From Blasia pusilla (Eukaryota; Marchantiophyta; Marchantiopsida; Blasiales), in contig CM114272.1 in the NCBI GenBank assembly GCA_050084515.1, positions 16,492,001 to 16,556,000 on the forward strand: DNA of 64,000 nucleotides, in the 5' to 3' direction. Below, in pieces: positions 1-13,047 of the stretch (position 1 is its first letter; each line of letters starts with the position of its first letter). The notes beneath the pieces are model-generated. The model had not been told where the DNA came from and searched no databases. It worked only from the letters and a program-made list of their open reading frames with translations. The position numbers and the translations under genes were made by a program.

Positions 1-3000
1 CTGGATTCACCAAGGAATTGCAACTAGATGGCTGAGAATTTCGTTGGATTGCCTGAGCTTGGCTTGTTCCTCTGGCCGTGCTCTGCTGGTGCCTCATTCC
101 GTCTCATGACTGACTCCAGGCATAATAGAAGAGGGGAAATCTATCAGTCCGATTCATTTTTCATGCGCTTACGTATTCCATGCAGCAGGATTTTGATGTG
201 GCAGGGTTACCAGTTCACACTACGTCGACTAAATGATGTCGCAAACTCTGATGGTAGAATAACCGATCGCTTGGTTGATTTTGATGTTGTCCACACAGTG
301 GGAGGAATTATGACTGACTCCTCTTCTACTCTCCGCACATTATCTCTTCTTGAGTCTCTTCTCTTCAACTCTCTAAATTCAGGAAACACTCAGGTTTAGG
401 TTTTGGTGTCTGGATTAGTCACCGTCTCTTCTCGTGTTTCTTCAACTCCTAAATACGAAATTTCAGTAAACACCCAGATCTGGGTTTTGGTGTTGGTTCG
501 TTGTATAAGGGTGTCGTGCACTTAGGGTTACTAATACATGCACACGAGCGATAATTCCACCAGAGTGTTTCAGCATCTGGAGTCTGGCTTTTCATTTAAT
601 TACAAAAGGGAAAGAAAGCCAGCGTATGAGGTTTCAGCGAAGGAGGAAGATAACCCTCACAAAGTCCAATATATCCTAGTAATATAGATGGTCTTACAAG
701 ACTTGTTGGTGGGAAGTACAAATGTCTTTTGTGCACCATTTTAGATTGTGTTAGTTCAACATGTTTTCCACCATGTTCGTCTAATGTGACTTATGCTTGA
801 TGGAATCTTAACTCTTTCTACAAACTGGTGCGCGTCAGGTCTGAACTCCGAATTGCAGTTTGGAGTCTGGATGGGAGAATACAACCCGAAAAGTCATTGG
901 CCCAAAACCTAAACCCAAAACCACATTAGAGAGTGTGGTACTCTCTGATAATAATATAGATGGTTGGAGGTGTGACACTCTCTAATAATAATACAGAGGG
1001 GTTGTTTTTATGTGGTTTCTCTACCTCAGAGAATCATCTCTTAGTCATCCCATCCGTTTTCAGGAACGTAGTAACACATTTTGGTTGCCACTAGCTAATC
1101 TCAACTATTCTAATCCAAAGTTAATTTTAATGAGTGATTTGCTCGTGGCAAGAAATAGGAGGTAAACTAACTAGATAATTTTGACCTCGAAATCATTTGC
1201 GACAGTAAGAAAGGAAACCAAACATATACAAGGGAAATAAAACATACCCCAAAGGCACACTGTCTTTAACAAGTCCCAATAATTAACATTAGCACAAAAC
1301 ATAGTAATATATATAATTATTGTAGAACCTTTAAGAACATTGGTCTTGATGCTAGTCACTTTCACCCGTTAGGATCTGTCCTCTTTGTAGCTAATGTAAT
1401 AGCATAAAATTAATTAAGGAAATTGAATCATTCAATTATTTTATCTTTAATTTTTAATTCTAGGTGTTCATGGGAATCTACTAGTAATCAACTAGTGAAA
1501 ACATGATTTCAAGTAATGGGCACACTATTCACTCATTTTCTCATGCAAGCACTTGATGAATAAAAAATATTTAGGTAAATATGTCTAAAGAGGATTCATG
1601 ATAAATTAAGATTATATGTATTGTATTTAGACACCTATGGACTAGAACCTTCACTTGCCGTGAAGGTTTCCTCATCTCTAAAACCTTGAGGTTTGGCAAC
1701 CTTTCGTCGTAATCTTATGAATGGCTCTTTCGATGTGCCCTTTTCTCAATGTGTTATCATTGTTATCAAGTTGACTCATTTCCCTCATATTTACTTACCA
1801 ATTCATAGGCAATTTAGTTATTTGTGGATCATAGAGGATGGGACTCAACTCAACATACACTACTATATAACTCGTGTTTTGCAAGGGGTTATTAATCATC
1901 ATGTTCAAAAATCAATTTTCTTCTTATCCTTGTCATGAAAATAGTTTCTTGATGCCTGAGAGGCACATATCAAGCAAAGAGATAATTTCTAATGAAAATG
2001 TTATCATTCTTACTAGTATTTATGCATCCTATAATGTGGACTTTAAAAAAAATGTATTCACACATCACTCCAACTCTTGAAAAGATAAGATACATCGAAA
2101 AGCTAATTTTTTATAATAAATATTTTGAGTACAACATAAATGATATTGAGAAAAACATATGATAGTTTATTATAGAAATGTTCAAACTCTCTACGCACTT
2201 CTTGACCAGACTTCACTTCTTCTAAATCTATTCATATTGATTAATTACTATTGATTTTAATTTCTATTATAGATTAAATTATTAAGTATTCCATTCATAC
2301 ATATTTATGTGAACACTTTATTTTATCTTATTTTCATAAGAAACTAGTGTGCCTCCCAAATAAGGGCTAAAGTGAAATTGAGGTAGAAAAGTAAATTGCA
2401 TAGTCCTATTGCAACTTAATATATAGGAGTCACTTCATCTTGTTTTAGTACATTTTGTGCTAAAAGTGGAATATCTATGAGAGAGAGAGAGAGTGAGTGA
2501 GAGTGAGTTACCACAACAATAATTGATTGTCTCTACTAGAATATTATCAAACTTACTCCACTTAGTTTCAACAAAATCTGATAATAAGCTTATAAGATCC
2601 TTAACTAAAAGTGATATAGAGATATCCATTGTTAGAAATTATAATTTTAAACTCCTGATTTTTGGGTTGCTAGAAGTAAACCATTCGTATCCACTTCACA
2701 AAAATACATTCATTACAATAGACACAACACAATTCACCAACTTGTCCATCCTAGTTCATTGAAATTGAATTCAACCATGGGTCTTACAAAATATGCACAT
2801 GATAATTGAGTGATATGAATCAATCAATTAATCATCCCTTTCTCAACATGGTCGAAATCTCACAATATGAAATTATGAATGAATGGCATAAACAACACAA
2901 ATGGATTGATAGTGATATATGGAGTTGCAATGATCTTTAGCAGCATTGAAGGGGACATAATTCTTCATACAAGATGGAGCTTAGACGTGATATGTCCATC

Positions 3001-3800
3001 TAATGGTTTTAATCTGAAGCATAAAAAAAATGGGCATTTGATATGAATCAATCTTGATATTTGATGTGTTGGAATCTACTCTTTACAAAATCTCAAACAT
3101 TACCTTATTCATCAGAGCACTAGCTTAGGTCTAGTTTTTATGACCTCAAAACTTGAAGAATCGCAAAAAGCTCAATTGAGTTGCAAGCTAGGTTACAATT
3201 TCCTTGGAGTCTAATTGTTGTGATCATGCTCCTTTTGTTTATGCTCCATGCTCATCTTTCAAGATTCCCATTAAGGTTTGCATCTTCGTTTTGAATAGGT
3301 AACTCTTTGGCGTCCACGCTAGCAAAGATCTGAGAAGTAAGTTATGATCATGGGTCCAAGGAGGTCCAAGTCATGACCCACCATAATCAAAACCTAGACT
3401 AGCTAGTCATGAGACTAGGAAAGGTGGCGAAACCAGCAACGAGACTAATGCTAGGCAAGACAAACACATATCTTGTGACTGGCCTTAGGTGAGAAAGAGT
3501 CGTAGCTACTCTCGGAGATAAATAAAGGAAAGAAAGGTTTGAGACCTTGGAGCCAAGCACAAAGTCAAGAGCGAGAAGCAAGGAACACGTGAGAAGTTAA
3601 GATGGATGAGAAAACATGAGACTAGTCACAAAACACAAAGGGCGCAAAGACAACCATGAGGAGTCAAGATGGGCACTGGCCATCAACCTTGCAGAGAACA
3701 ACCTTGTCCGTAGACATGCAAAATTGATTCCCCGCCTAGGATTTTTTCGTACCCAAGTCACTCATGCGAGCTCGAGACACAAGATTAGGTGCGGGCCAAG
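1..3800. other. AT-rich intergenic DNA, no gene seen
   Basis: Frames here are short and lack recognisable domains. A short GA/GT run lies at about 2480-2510. I see no RNA gene. Confidence 0.6.
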
Positions 3801-3809
3801 GATTGAACC

Positions 3810-4360
3810 AGCATGCAAGTGAGATGCGGCTCGACGTGGTTTAGTGCGGGCCCAACATGCAAGGTGCGAGCCTAGGCTCGAGCCACACATGTTGGGCATG
3901 GGCTTAGCCTCGGACCAAGCAAGCACAGTGCGGGCCTTTAGGGTTTAGGCTAAGTTGGGCACGATGCGGGCTAAGGCTTGGGCAAGATGGGTAAGATGTG
4001 GGCTTAAGGTCAAGCGGGGTGGGCTTAGGCTTGGGCTAGGTAGGCAAGGTGCGGGCTTAGGGTCAGGCCACATGGGCTTAGGCTTTCAAGTAGTGAGGGC
4101 GTGGGTTTAGGCTTGCAAGCAGCCATGGCAGGGGTTTAGGCTCGAGCGAAGCTGGCTTAGGGTGATGCAAGGAGGCTTAGGCTTGGGCTAGGCAGGCTCG
4201 GTGCGAGCTTTGGCTTGAGCAAGGCAGGTTGGGTGCGAGCTAGGCGTGGGACCCAAGCGAGCCCAACATAGGCTAGATGCAGACTAGAAAGTAGGTGGAA
4301 AGAACGTCCGGAATCTCCGCCTCAGGTGCGGGCTGGTTGATCCGGGGGCTATGTTGCAAG
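3810..4360. repeat. GC-rich imperfect word array
   Basis: About 550 bp of loosely repeated words such as GTGCGGGCTTAGG, CTTGGGCTAGGCAGGC and AAGGTGCGAGC in AT-rich surroundings. The period is irregular, near 30-45 bases. The words resemble the interior of the 18.5 kb MITE, so it may be an expanded MITE core. No protein is supported. Confidence 0.5.
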
Positions 4361-4449
4361 TGGGGCAGGCCTAGGTGCAGGCGGCGGGAAACTAGGACCA
4401 CACATACATGTCTATCCTAGGAACAAACATAAGAACGTGAATACATACA

Positions 4450-7020
4450 TGTCCGCGTGCATCCTTGGTAGCGATGAGACACATGAAACACGGGTCCAAG
4501 CTCCAAGATTCGTTTGAGGATCCAAGGGTTGCATAAGCTGCAAGAAGCCTCCACCAAGCCATATTGATGGATAAATAATCAAACGCTGGTCCACGGATTC
4601 CCAACCACACTTGGGTTGAGGGCCTTGGGGAAGTGGCTTCCTAGAGAGACAATATGCACTTGGAGAGACTTGACCTGATTAGATCATTAGCATTAGGGGG
4701 CTTCTCAACTACCTATGGAACGTGCAACCAGTTGAGTCTTTGGGACTCAATCTAAGTTTTTGTTCGCAAATCTCAAATTTGAAAGTACTTGGGGGTGAAG
4801 CTAGATGAAATTAAGGATGGATTCTACAAATTTCTTGCTTTCGCAACTCGTATCTTACTCCTGAAACTCTAATATACATGTGTTTTCATCCTAATATGAG
4901 CCACTTAACGTTTTGATGTTCTATATTAAGGTGCATTTGGTTATGAGTGTCACAATAACCATAGGAGGCAGATGACATAACTTGTGTTTGTTAATAAGAA
5001 TATGCTCATAATCTTGGTAAGTTAGCGAGTTACTTTTAGGAATCTCTATAGTTAATTTCTTTAAGTTATTCATCTTTAGGGAACTAACTGTTTGTTGTAC
5101 ATTTGTGGCAACATCATATGCGGCACTTGCAAGAGGAAGGGGCCCAAGTCTTCTTGAAAATACAACAAGCACACACGTGAATATCTATACATAAGTATGA
5201 GAGCTTGTGATGGGTGAGAAGAGATCTAGGAGGAGGATGTTTTACCCGATGGAGTAAGATAGTGATTCCATTTTGCAAAGTTCAGAGGAGAAGGACGTTG
5301 AGGCCAATTTAGGACTCAACATGAATAAATAAATACATGTGGTACATATATGATTAGAGGCCCTAGAATATAGTTGTAGAGACTTTGGGGATAGTGAACC
5401 AAGTTTGGTCTTCATTCGGTTTGCTTTACATCAAAAGAAAACATATTGGTAGTTGATTGGGTCTTGCGAGTCCTTCAAACTCTTGGGTTATGGAAACTAC
5501 CACGTCTACCTAATCACTTGTAGGAATAGAGATGATGGAGATATCTACACCTTCTTCATATGTATAACTTGGTAGAAAATGATGCTTTGCAAGTGATCTA
5601 CAAGTGTAAGAAAATTTCACATTTTTACTCGCAAAGTATTGATAAAAAATAAAATTTTGTGAGTAATATGTGAGTGAGGTGCAAGTATTCTATGAATTTT
5701 GGTTCTCACATATTTATATAAATTTCAGAAGTGGGTTTTCAGTATTTTTTTCACTCAATTTAGCATAGATAATCTACAAAGGGTTTCTTGTGAGGAACCC
5801 TTCAAAGGTGGGTGCATTGACAAATAAAAAGTTGGAAATATGGTAAACGTTAGTGATATTCTTTGTGTCTTTCTCTATCTTACTCCCCCTAGAGGAAATA
5901 CATCAATAATTTTCTTGGCAATAGGAATAACCACCGAAATCAAACTTACTAGAGCTCAAAGTAACACATGATGAGAAGTCTTGCAATTTTAAGCTTACAA
6001 AATGCTTTGATTGACTAAAGTCTACAATAATGTGATGATGATATTCAAGTGACGGATGAAAAGTTCATGCAATGAATGAATCAGTAGAAATTGGCCTCCA
6101 AAGTCCCGCCTCTTTTAATTAGGTTGTAAGGATTATAGTGTTTATTTTCATTTTGATAAGTAATGCTACTACTACAAAAAAAAATATTGATACTCTGGCT
6201 GAATTTCAAAAAACCAATTTGTCAAAAAAACCTAAACAGAAAGAAAAAAATGAATATAGACTCTGAATTTCCACTTTCTATTTTCTAATGGTAGTGATGG
6301 TAATGATGATAAGAAGATCATGGAATGTAGATCTAAAATATCTATTTTTGAGTCTCTACACTTAGCTGCACAAATTAATATGTGGAGAGTTCATGGACGA
6401 AAATAGGCAATTAGAACGTGAAATGACAAAATGATAAATCTCATTAGTCTTAAAACTCTCAAAATAAGGAATTCCACGACAATTTTGAAATCAATGTTAT
6501 AGAAGAAAGTAATTCTGCACAAATTCCTACCATGAAGCACTTGAGGGAAATTTGTCTCTAACTTAGGTTAAACACATTAATCATAGTTTGGTAGGCGAAA
6601 ACATTCTGAAATTTTAGTTTATCTACTATTACAAGAAACATTAATACGATTTGATTCAAATGAGAAAAAATACACATAGAAAGAAATAATACATAGAGGG
6701 AAACATTCTCTTTTTTTGTTAACGTTCATTGAAAGATAAACGATCATATTTTTTGCATGAGAACTTTTTTAATTATTGTAATGCAGTCTCCAATTACACT
6801 TTAGAAAGTGTAATGTGTTAGATCAATATAATTGAGGATTGAAATGACAATGTAATTAAGCATAGAGTGATCTATTTGATATTGGCAATATTTTTTTAAT
6901 ACTTCCATGGAAATTTTTTAGAAATATAAATGCCTTGGAAATATACGATTTGAATTTTTAGGGAGTTAACCAAATAGATAATTTGATTATATCCAAATTT
7001 TTTTGGTTAATATACATTCT
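4450..7020. other. Intergenic, no gene seen
   Basis: AT-rich sequence without long open frames or clear repeats up to the start of Ty3/gypsy copy 1 at about 7027. Confidence 0.6.
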
Positions 7021-7984
7021 CAGGAGGTGTGATCATGCCTTGATCGATCACTGTACTAGTTTCCCAGATCATCTTGAGGTGGATGGGCTAGCAGAGAGAG
7101 TTGTTCAAACAATGAAGAGCGAGTAACCTAAGTATGGCTTGCAGAGAGGTCACCTAGAACATTGGGACTAACAAGTGTCATGGTTGGCAATAGGATACAA
7201 ATTTAATATGCAGATACTCTTAGTGTCCTTCTCACCTTATTTATTGCTTTATGGCCAAGAGCCTAATTTACCTAGCATCAATCGTCGTGATGTTGGTGAG
7301 GTGTTGAACCTCAATGACCATAATTATGGATGCGAGCATGTTCCTAGAGGTTTGAGTTATTTCAAAGAGTTATCCCCATAGTTTCCGAGAACATGACTAT
7401 AAGGCAACATCAATATACGTTGAGGTATGCAAATTTTTAGGGTGATTATTGGCCAACAATTTGGAGGTTTCATCAAGGAGACTATGCTCTACTTGAAGCA
7501 AACAAAATCTATGATATTGGATAATATAGGAGGACGCACTATCTTGAGAGTGGATAAGGTGTTGCCATCTCTTATTGGTAGGATATGATGGATATGGTTT
7601 GGAAGGATCATGCGTGTAACTGTGCGACATGTCACCTTTATAATATTTATGGTACAATTGATATGAGCCTAGCAAAAGTTCCTACATGCTTGCATTGTAT
7701 GTTGTGTGGATCTAGTAGCGATCTACCTATAGTGTAACTACCATGTTGGTCTATGATGGATGATTGAGAGGGTGGCACATGGAAATTTTGACTCCACCTC
7801 TCACTAAGGTTCCTCGTAAGGTTGCATATGTACAAAGTGTCAAAGTCGGTGTCCACGGACATAGACTAAGAGCTAAGAGCTAAATATTCTTCATTCCACC
7901 TATCTCTAAGTATATAAAGGAAGAGGAGAGACCTCGAGGGGCATTCTACCTTTGAGCAACTCTAGAGTGGTCTTATGAGATTTA

Positions 7985-8155
7985 GAGTTACATCCTCCCA
8001 CCTCACTCCCTCCTCCCTTATTGCCATGCCCTTGCCTTGCCTTGCCTTCCACCATAAACTATAAGTGTGGGCCCTAACTTTTGTAATCCATGATCGTGGA
8101 CATGTCCAAACTTATTTTTCCATGTCCATTATTATGCAACCATGGTTCTTCAAGA
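7985..8155 (-). mobile_element. MITE fragment inserted in Ty3/gypsy copy 1
   Basis: Reading the - strand from 8155: ATGGTTGCATAATAATGGAC, then TCATGGATTACAAAAGTTAG and GGTGGAAGGCAAGGCAAGGC, matching the first half of the family. It interrupts the region between the PHD remnant and the 3' UTR of copy 1, so it inserted after that copy had arrived. Confidence 0.5.
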
Positions 8156-8649
8156 CGATGGATATGCCCTAGATGTTCATAGAGTAGATACTAGGTAGTG
8201 AAAGATCTAGAATTGCATTAGTGACATGTATGGCAAGAAGGAAATTAACAATGGGGCCATATGAGCATCCAACCTTTTTACTCTTATCTTCTTAAAGATT
8301 TGTGTCATAGTTGGTAGGGAGAGATTCTAATCTTGAATTACAAGGACCTAACCACTAGCCAGGGGGGAATTGGAGATATTTTGATACATAATCATCTCAG
8401 CGTTTAGATGCCATAAGTGAGTATGATATCTTGTGTTTATGTGTTTATTGTCACTGATAACAATATATATTCTATAGTGATAGGTATGCATATGATAACT
8501 GTCACGTCTTCAATGATGGATTGATGAATATCCATATGGTACCTTTAAGGAGATCATAGGACATCTTCGAGAGGTCGAGGATGACTTGTTGAGATCCTAG
8601 GTAACTTGAGAGAGCATGTTTTCTATTTGTTTTGGCTCATTTGAAGCTA

Positions 8650-8650
8650 T

Positions 8651-8687
<37 letters not shown>
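8650..8687. repeat. GA simple repeat
   Basis: About 36 bp of (GA)n within Ty3/gypsy copy 1 LTR-related sequence. Confidence 0.9.
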
Positions 8688-8688
<1 letters not shown>

Positions 8689-9505
8689 TAGAGTGCTTTT
8701 TATATATTGGTTAATAATTCTCTCAATTTTTAGATGCTATGAGTGAATATGATATCTTGATAATCTTATTTTTATGTTCTTATAGTTAGTGATAATGATG
8801 TAAGTTGTATAGGGATGTGCATGTGCGCGACAAATTAAAGTAGAAGCACATGATTGTGAATGTTTAGTTCTAGCATATAAATCCATCACACAATCACTTG
8901 GATAAGAGAAATTTTTTATAAACCTCAACGTATTATTTCTATTGGTTTTTTTGGTAAGGGTTTAAAATCTCATCATCAAGAGCACAAAAGTATATATGTC
9001 TCTAGTTCTTTTACGAAAGATGTGATGATAATCAATGTTCCACTACTAAAAATTGGAGGGCAACCAATTATCTTGAAGTTGAGTTCTTTACATTTGGATT
9101 TCCCTAACAAGGGATTCCACACTAGCATTTCAATTTGTGTGAAGCATTTGAGTCAACATATGAGATAAGTGCTATATAGACCACAAAGTAAATTTGATTT
9201 TATTTGGACACTAATGAAAACAAAACATACTAGTAAGTTTTTGCTCATATGATGCATTAAATCTCAGGGATGGGAAAGAATTTTACAATAGAAACTCGGC
9301 CAATTTTTTTTTCAATTGGATATTTCTAGCAAGCATAAGAATCAAAGGAATGGCATGTGAAGTCTTTCGTCATAATCCAAAACCCCCAAAACCCATAACT
9401 TTAAAAAATTAAGACTTTCTTATCCTTTATTTGAAAAAGAATTTTTTTTTCTCTTGTTGATTTGGGGAAACATGAAATCTTGTTTCATTTTTATGACCCC
9501 AGTCC

Positions 9506-10600
9506 ATGGTTGCACAAAAATAGACAAGTGTGTCTCTAGGACAAGGATATAGGAAACACACAAGCCGCTCCGGTACCCGTGGCCTGCACTTGAGCTTGTT
9601 GAGCCCGTACCAATTTTTGGGCCCCTTTGTAGACCGCAACAGACCCGTAGGGCTTAGACCCGAGCAAGGCCCACTTCTGACGTACTTAAGGGCAAGCTCG
9701 AGTGTCGATCACGGGTATTTGCGCCCGCAGAGACATGTCCGTCCTAGGGACAGACAAATTTTTTTTCTATGTGCAAACTTGCGTAAGACGAACAAATTTG
9801 GACATGTTCACGAACATGGATTGTAAAAGGTGGGGCTATGGTTGCAAAAGAAGGAATTTTCCAGACAAGTCCAGACATGTATGTGGACAAATCCATTCCG
9901 TACTCGTTTTCGAGTTGGGGCCTGCGTCCCTACTGCAACGTGCACATTCGTCCTACATCCAGCCCGCATGTGGCCCTTGTCCAACCCGCCCCCAGCTTGC
10001 GTTGGCTCATTAAGCACGTGCCCTATCGAAGACTCAATTATAATCAAGCTTATTGGACATCCAAATTGCTACATTTTGTAGTCACACGGAGTACTAAACC
10101 TTAATCTTTGTTAGTTAGTTAAGCACAATTATCTTAACTTGGATAAGTGAATTACTGTTAGTTTAACTTAAGACTATGGTTAGGATTAGGGTTGGTTTTT
10201 CTTGTAAATAACTTATATAATTGAGAAGGGGATGATCCTCCACTCATTCTCTCATTGCAAAATTTCGTTCTTCATGGTAGTGTGTGAGTGTGAGAGTCGT
10301 ATCCAATCAGTTATGCAACTTATACTTCTTTAGCAATTCTCTACACATCCCTTCCGCGTTCGGCCTGCGCCCCTCTTATACCGGCATGCGTTGGCTAGGT
10401 GCGGGCCAATTAAAAAAAAAATCTAATTTTTGCGTGTATGGGCCAATGCGGGCGTGAAGCGGGCTATGTTCGTGGGAAGCATGGGGGCCGGGATCGGATG
10501 GAGCGCATGAACGAGTGCGAGCAGGGTGGGCCGGGGTGTGGGATGTGAGCTATTGGGCCCGCATGGACATGTACGTCCCTATCAAGGGTATGTAATAGCA
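9506..10600 (+). repeat. Cluster of decayed GGTTGCA-family MITE pieces
   Basis: ATGGTTGCACAAAAATAGAC begins at 9506 and a second ATGGTTGCAAAAGAAGG at 9839. GC-rich stretches with GGGCC and GCCCGCA words lie at 9.55-9.7, 9.9-10.0 and 10.38-10.58 kb, resembling the interior of the 18.5 kb element. Short frames here reflect this biased composition and are not genes. Confidence 0.45.
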
Positions 10601-10789
10601 ACATTTGATATCATCTTTTCTATAATTTTCTTCTTAAAGGCTTCACATACAACATGACGAGAGAGCTTGTAAAAATATCCCTACATTCTTAATAGTATTA
10701 TGAACAATGTTGAATAAAATTTAATATAGAGATTGAAAATTAACGTTTTAGCTATTCCTATCCTTAAATCTTCATTGCCAACTTAAGGG

Positions 10790-10882
<93 letters not shown>
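10790..10882. repeat. CT then TA simple repeat
   Basis: About 68 bp of (CT)n followed directly by about 22 bp of (TA)n. A composite microsatellite; no gene. Confidence 0.95.
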
Positions 10883-10883
<1 letters not shown>

Positions 10884-10934
10884 AAGTCAAATACATGCTC
10901 TAAAATTTAGAGAAAGTGACTAGAGGGATGGGGC

Positions 10935-11245
10935 ATGGTTGCAAAAAAACAGACATGGAATGACACTATTGGACATATCCACGGACATGGATTGCAATAG
11001 ATGGTGCCCACACTTATAGTTCATGATAAAAAGTAGGGCAAAAGCAAGTGAGGCAAAAAGGGGGGAGGAAGTTGGGATGGAGGAAGGAAAAGAATGGGAA
11101 AGTTTAGAACATGTAACCAAGTGGGGAGAATGAGAACGAAGGGGAAGGTGGGACCCACATGGACAAGTCCTTCCATAGGATGGACATAAGTCCACAGACA
11201 TGGATATATCTGCAGACACGGACTTTGTTCATATGTTAGCAAGTA
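10935..11245 (+). mobile_element. MITE, same family as 31,077-31,350
   Basis: Starts ATGGTTGCAAAAAAACAGAC. The interior shares AGGGGGGAGGAAG and GGAAGGTGGGACCCACATGG with the other copies. The right end, near GTTCATATGTTAGCAAG, is decayed. I see no target duplication. Confidence 0.55.
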
Positions 11246-11650
11246 TGTGCATAGGCATGATTTTTTTTAATGATTTAGAAATATTTTTATTTCAAAAATT
11301 AAATATAATCTCCACTTCCTTAAATCTTAAAAGAGTAAAACCATTCCTCAATTAAAATTTAGAGATTAATCCACTTTCTTAAATAACTCCACTCTTCCGT
11401 TAAAGTTTAAACAATACATACTCCTCCTATCAAATTAAGACCCACTAACTAAATCTTTAATTAATTTTAATAAATAAAATCTCTTCCATTCAACTCTATT
11501 TTCTTTTCCCAAATTATCAAATATGAATTAAAGAAATTTTTTTTGAACTTGTTACTATTTTGTATTATTCTACATATAGGAATAATATTATTGAGTAGTA
11601 AATAGTAAATTGTCCATAAAGGCTAATGTTATGTCCTATTTTTATTTAAA

Positions 11651-11820
11651 TAATTTATTTTATCACCAAATAAATCATGAACTACTAATAAATACGTGAA
11701 AAATATGATTGAGAACACGTGTCAACTACAATGGGAGATGATCTTGGTCTATATATATATAGAGTTCTCAATCATATTTTTCATGTACTTATTAGTAGTT
11801 CATGATTTATTTGGTGATAA

Positions 11821-11829
<9 letters not shown>
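11651..11829. repeat. 66-bp inverted repeat (fold-back) followed by a TA run
   Basis: Left arm 11651-11716 and right arm 11764-11829 are reverse complements at 64 of 66 positions, with a 47-bp spacer. A 50-bp TA tract follows at 11829-11878. RNA read through it would form a long hairpin. Confidence 0.85.
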
Positions 11830-11879
<50 letters not shown>

Positions 11880-11882
<3 letters not shown>

Positions 11883-13047
11883 GAAGTGTATCAAACCAAT
11901 TTTTTTAAAAATCCAAACCCAACGGGTCCCTTTCTATACCCTTTGCCGCATGACGCTTTGAACCGTCTTATACAACATTTGTCTCTCCCATCTCTTTCTG
12001 CGGACTGTACTCCATACTTGGGTCAGAATCGTCATATGAGTTCGGAAGTTCGGAAGTGACTATCAAGGCATACGAAACACGTGTACACGCTTGGACCTGC
12101 CATGTTGCCTACAAATATTTGCATGGAAGCAACTTCGCATTGTTGTTACCGGAGATAAGACTGTTTAAGAAAGTTCGTAGGGGGCTGTACTGTACTCTTC
12201 TGGACGTACGATTTTCCGGACGGACAAGTAATCTTGTGTTTTATAGTCCTTTTTGTTTTCCATATGGAGATATTGGAGCTTTGGGAGCATGGAGGAGGAG
12301 GACTATGGCGGAGGAGATGGAGGGACGTATAGAATTTTGTTTGTAACTATTTCCATGGTGATCCAATCTTTTCAATCTAAGGCCCAATGTGTTCATCTTC
12401 TCGAGCTTGAACTTTGGGTTCTTCTTTTTTTCACTTAAGATTGAGTTTTCCAAAGTTCTTGGGATCTTTGGACCTCCTTCTCTCCTAAATGTGCTCTTAG
12501 ATTCCTATACGCAATTTGAAACATAGCGCTCTCCTTATAGAGTGATATCGGGTTACCATGGGTTTAAGCGATTTCTCTTGCTTTTCTGGATATTTTGATA
12601 CGGGCAGGGCCCAACATTACGAACTCATTCCCTCATAGCGGTCATTGGTGGGTGGCTCACTTACTCCTCACATCCTCTTTTTTGGTGTTTCCAATTTCTT
12701 TCATAACTTTCTTCTGGAATTTCGGTTTTGGACGTGTTTGGGCTTGTTTCGATCGTCTTGACGAGCTCGTTCTTTTGATATCAAGTAGGTTTTCTATTTT
12801 TTCTTCTTTCTATGTAGGCGCCTATTTTTGTGTACGGGTTTGTTTTAGGTCAATTCCTCCAAAAAGTCTTCCTTGCTCTTCCAACTCCTTACCTTACTCT
12901 TTCGCCCCTACATACGTTTGCCATCTCCTTAAGGACATTAGAAATTCATATTCTTGAGCCACCTCTTCCGATACCATATAGATCACTTTTCCTTTTCAAT
13001 TTCTTTTTATATTTTTCTTATAGTAACTTTCAATCATAAATTCGATA
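11880..13047. other. Intergenic or possible 5' UTR of the non-LTR element
   Basis: From about 12.6 kb the + strand is pyrimidine-rich and leads into the element's protein frame. The 120-codon frame at 12595-12957 has no recognisable domain and looks like chance hydrophobic coding. Confidence 0.4.

Larger units (their letters stand above)
7027..8840 (+). mobile_element. Ty3/gypsy copy 1: decayed 3' half (integrase end, PHD remnant, 3' UTR/LTR)
   Basis: This piece belongs to the same family as the elements at 32.7-41.4 and 53.5-61 kb. At 7027-7370 translated fragments match the integrase end: DGLAERVVQTMK, PKYGLQRGHL, WLAIGYKF, LLYGQEPNLP and DVGEVLNLND. Around 7500-7660 is the integrase tail (GRTILRVDKVLPS in broken frame). 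At 7680-7860 a PHD-finger remnant begins CMLCGSSS and is then frameshifted. From about 8200 the nucleotide sequence follows the 3' UTR of copy 2, including a purine run at 8371-8381 and an LTR-like start TGTCACGTCTT at 8500. A second partial copy of the 3' UTR segment recurs at about 8725-8840. No frame stays open for long, so this copy is dead. Confidence 0.8.

Noticed and set aside
1693-1938. 81-codon frame that at first looked like a retroelement RT piece
   Set aside because: No RT motifs on inspection; likely chance.
9530-10104. Several overlapping + and - strand frames near 10 kb
   Set aside because: They arise from GC-rich MITE interior sequence repeated elsewhere in the window.
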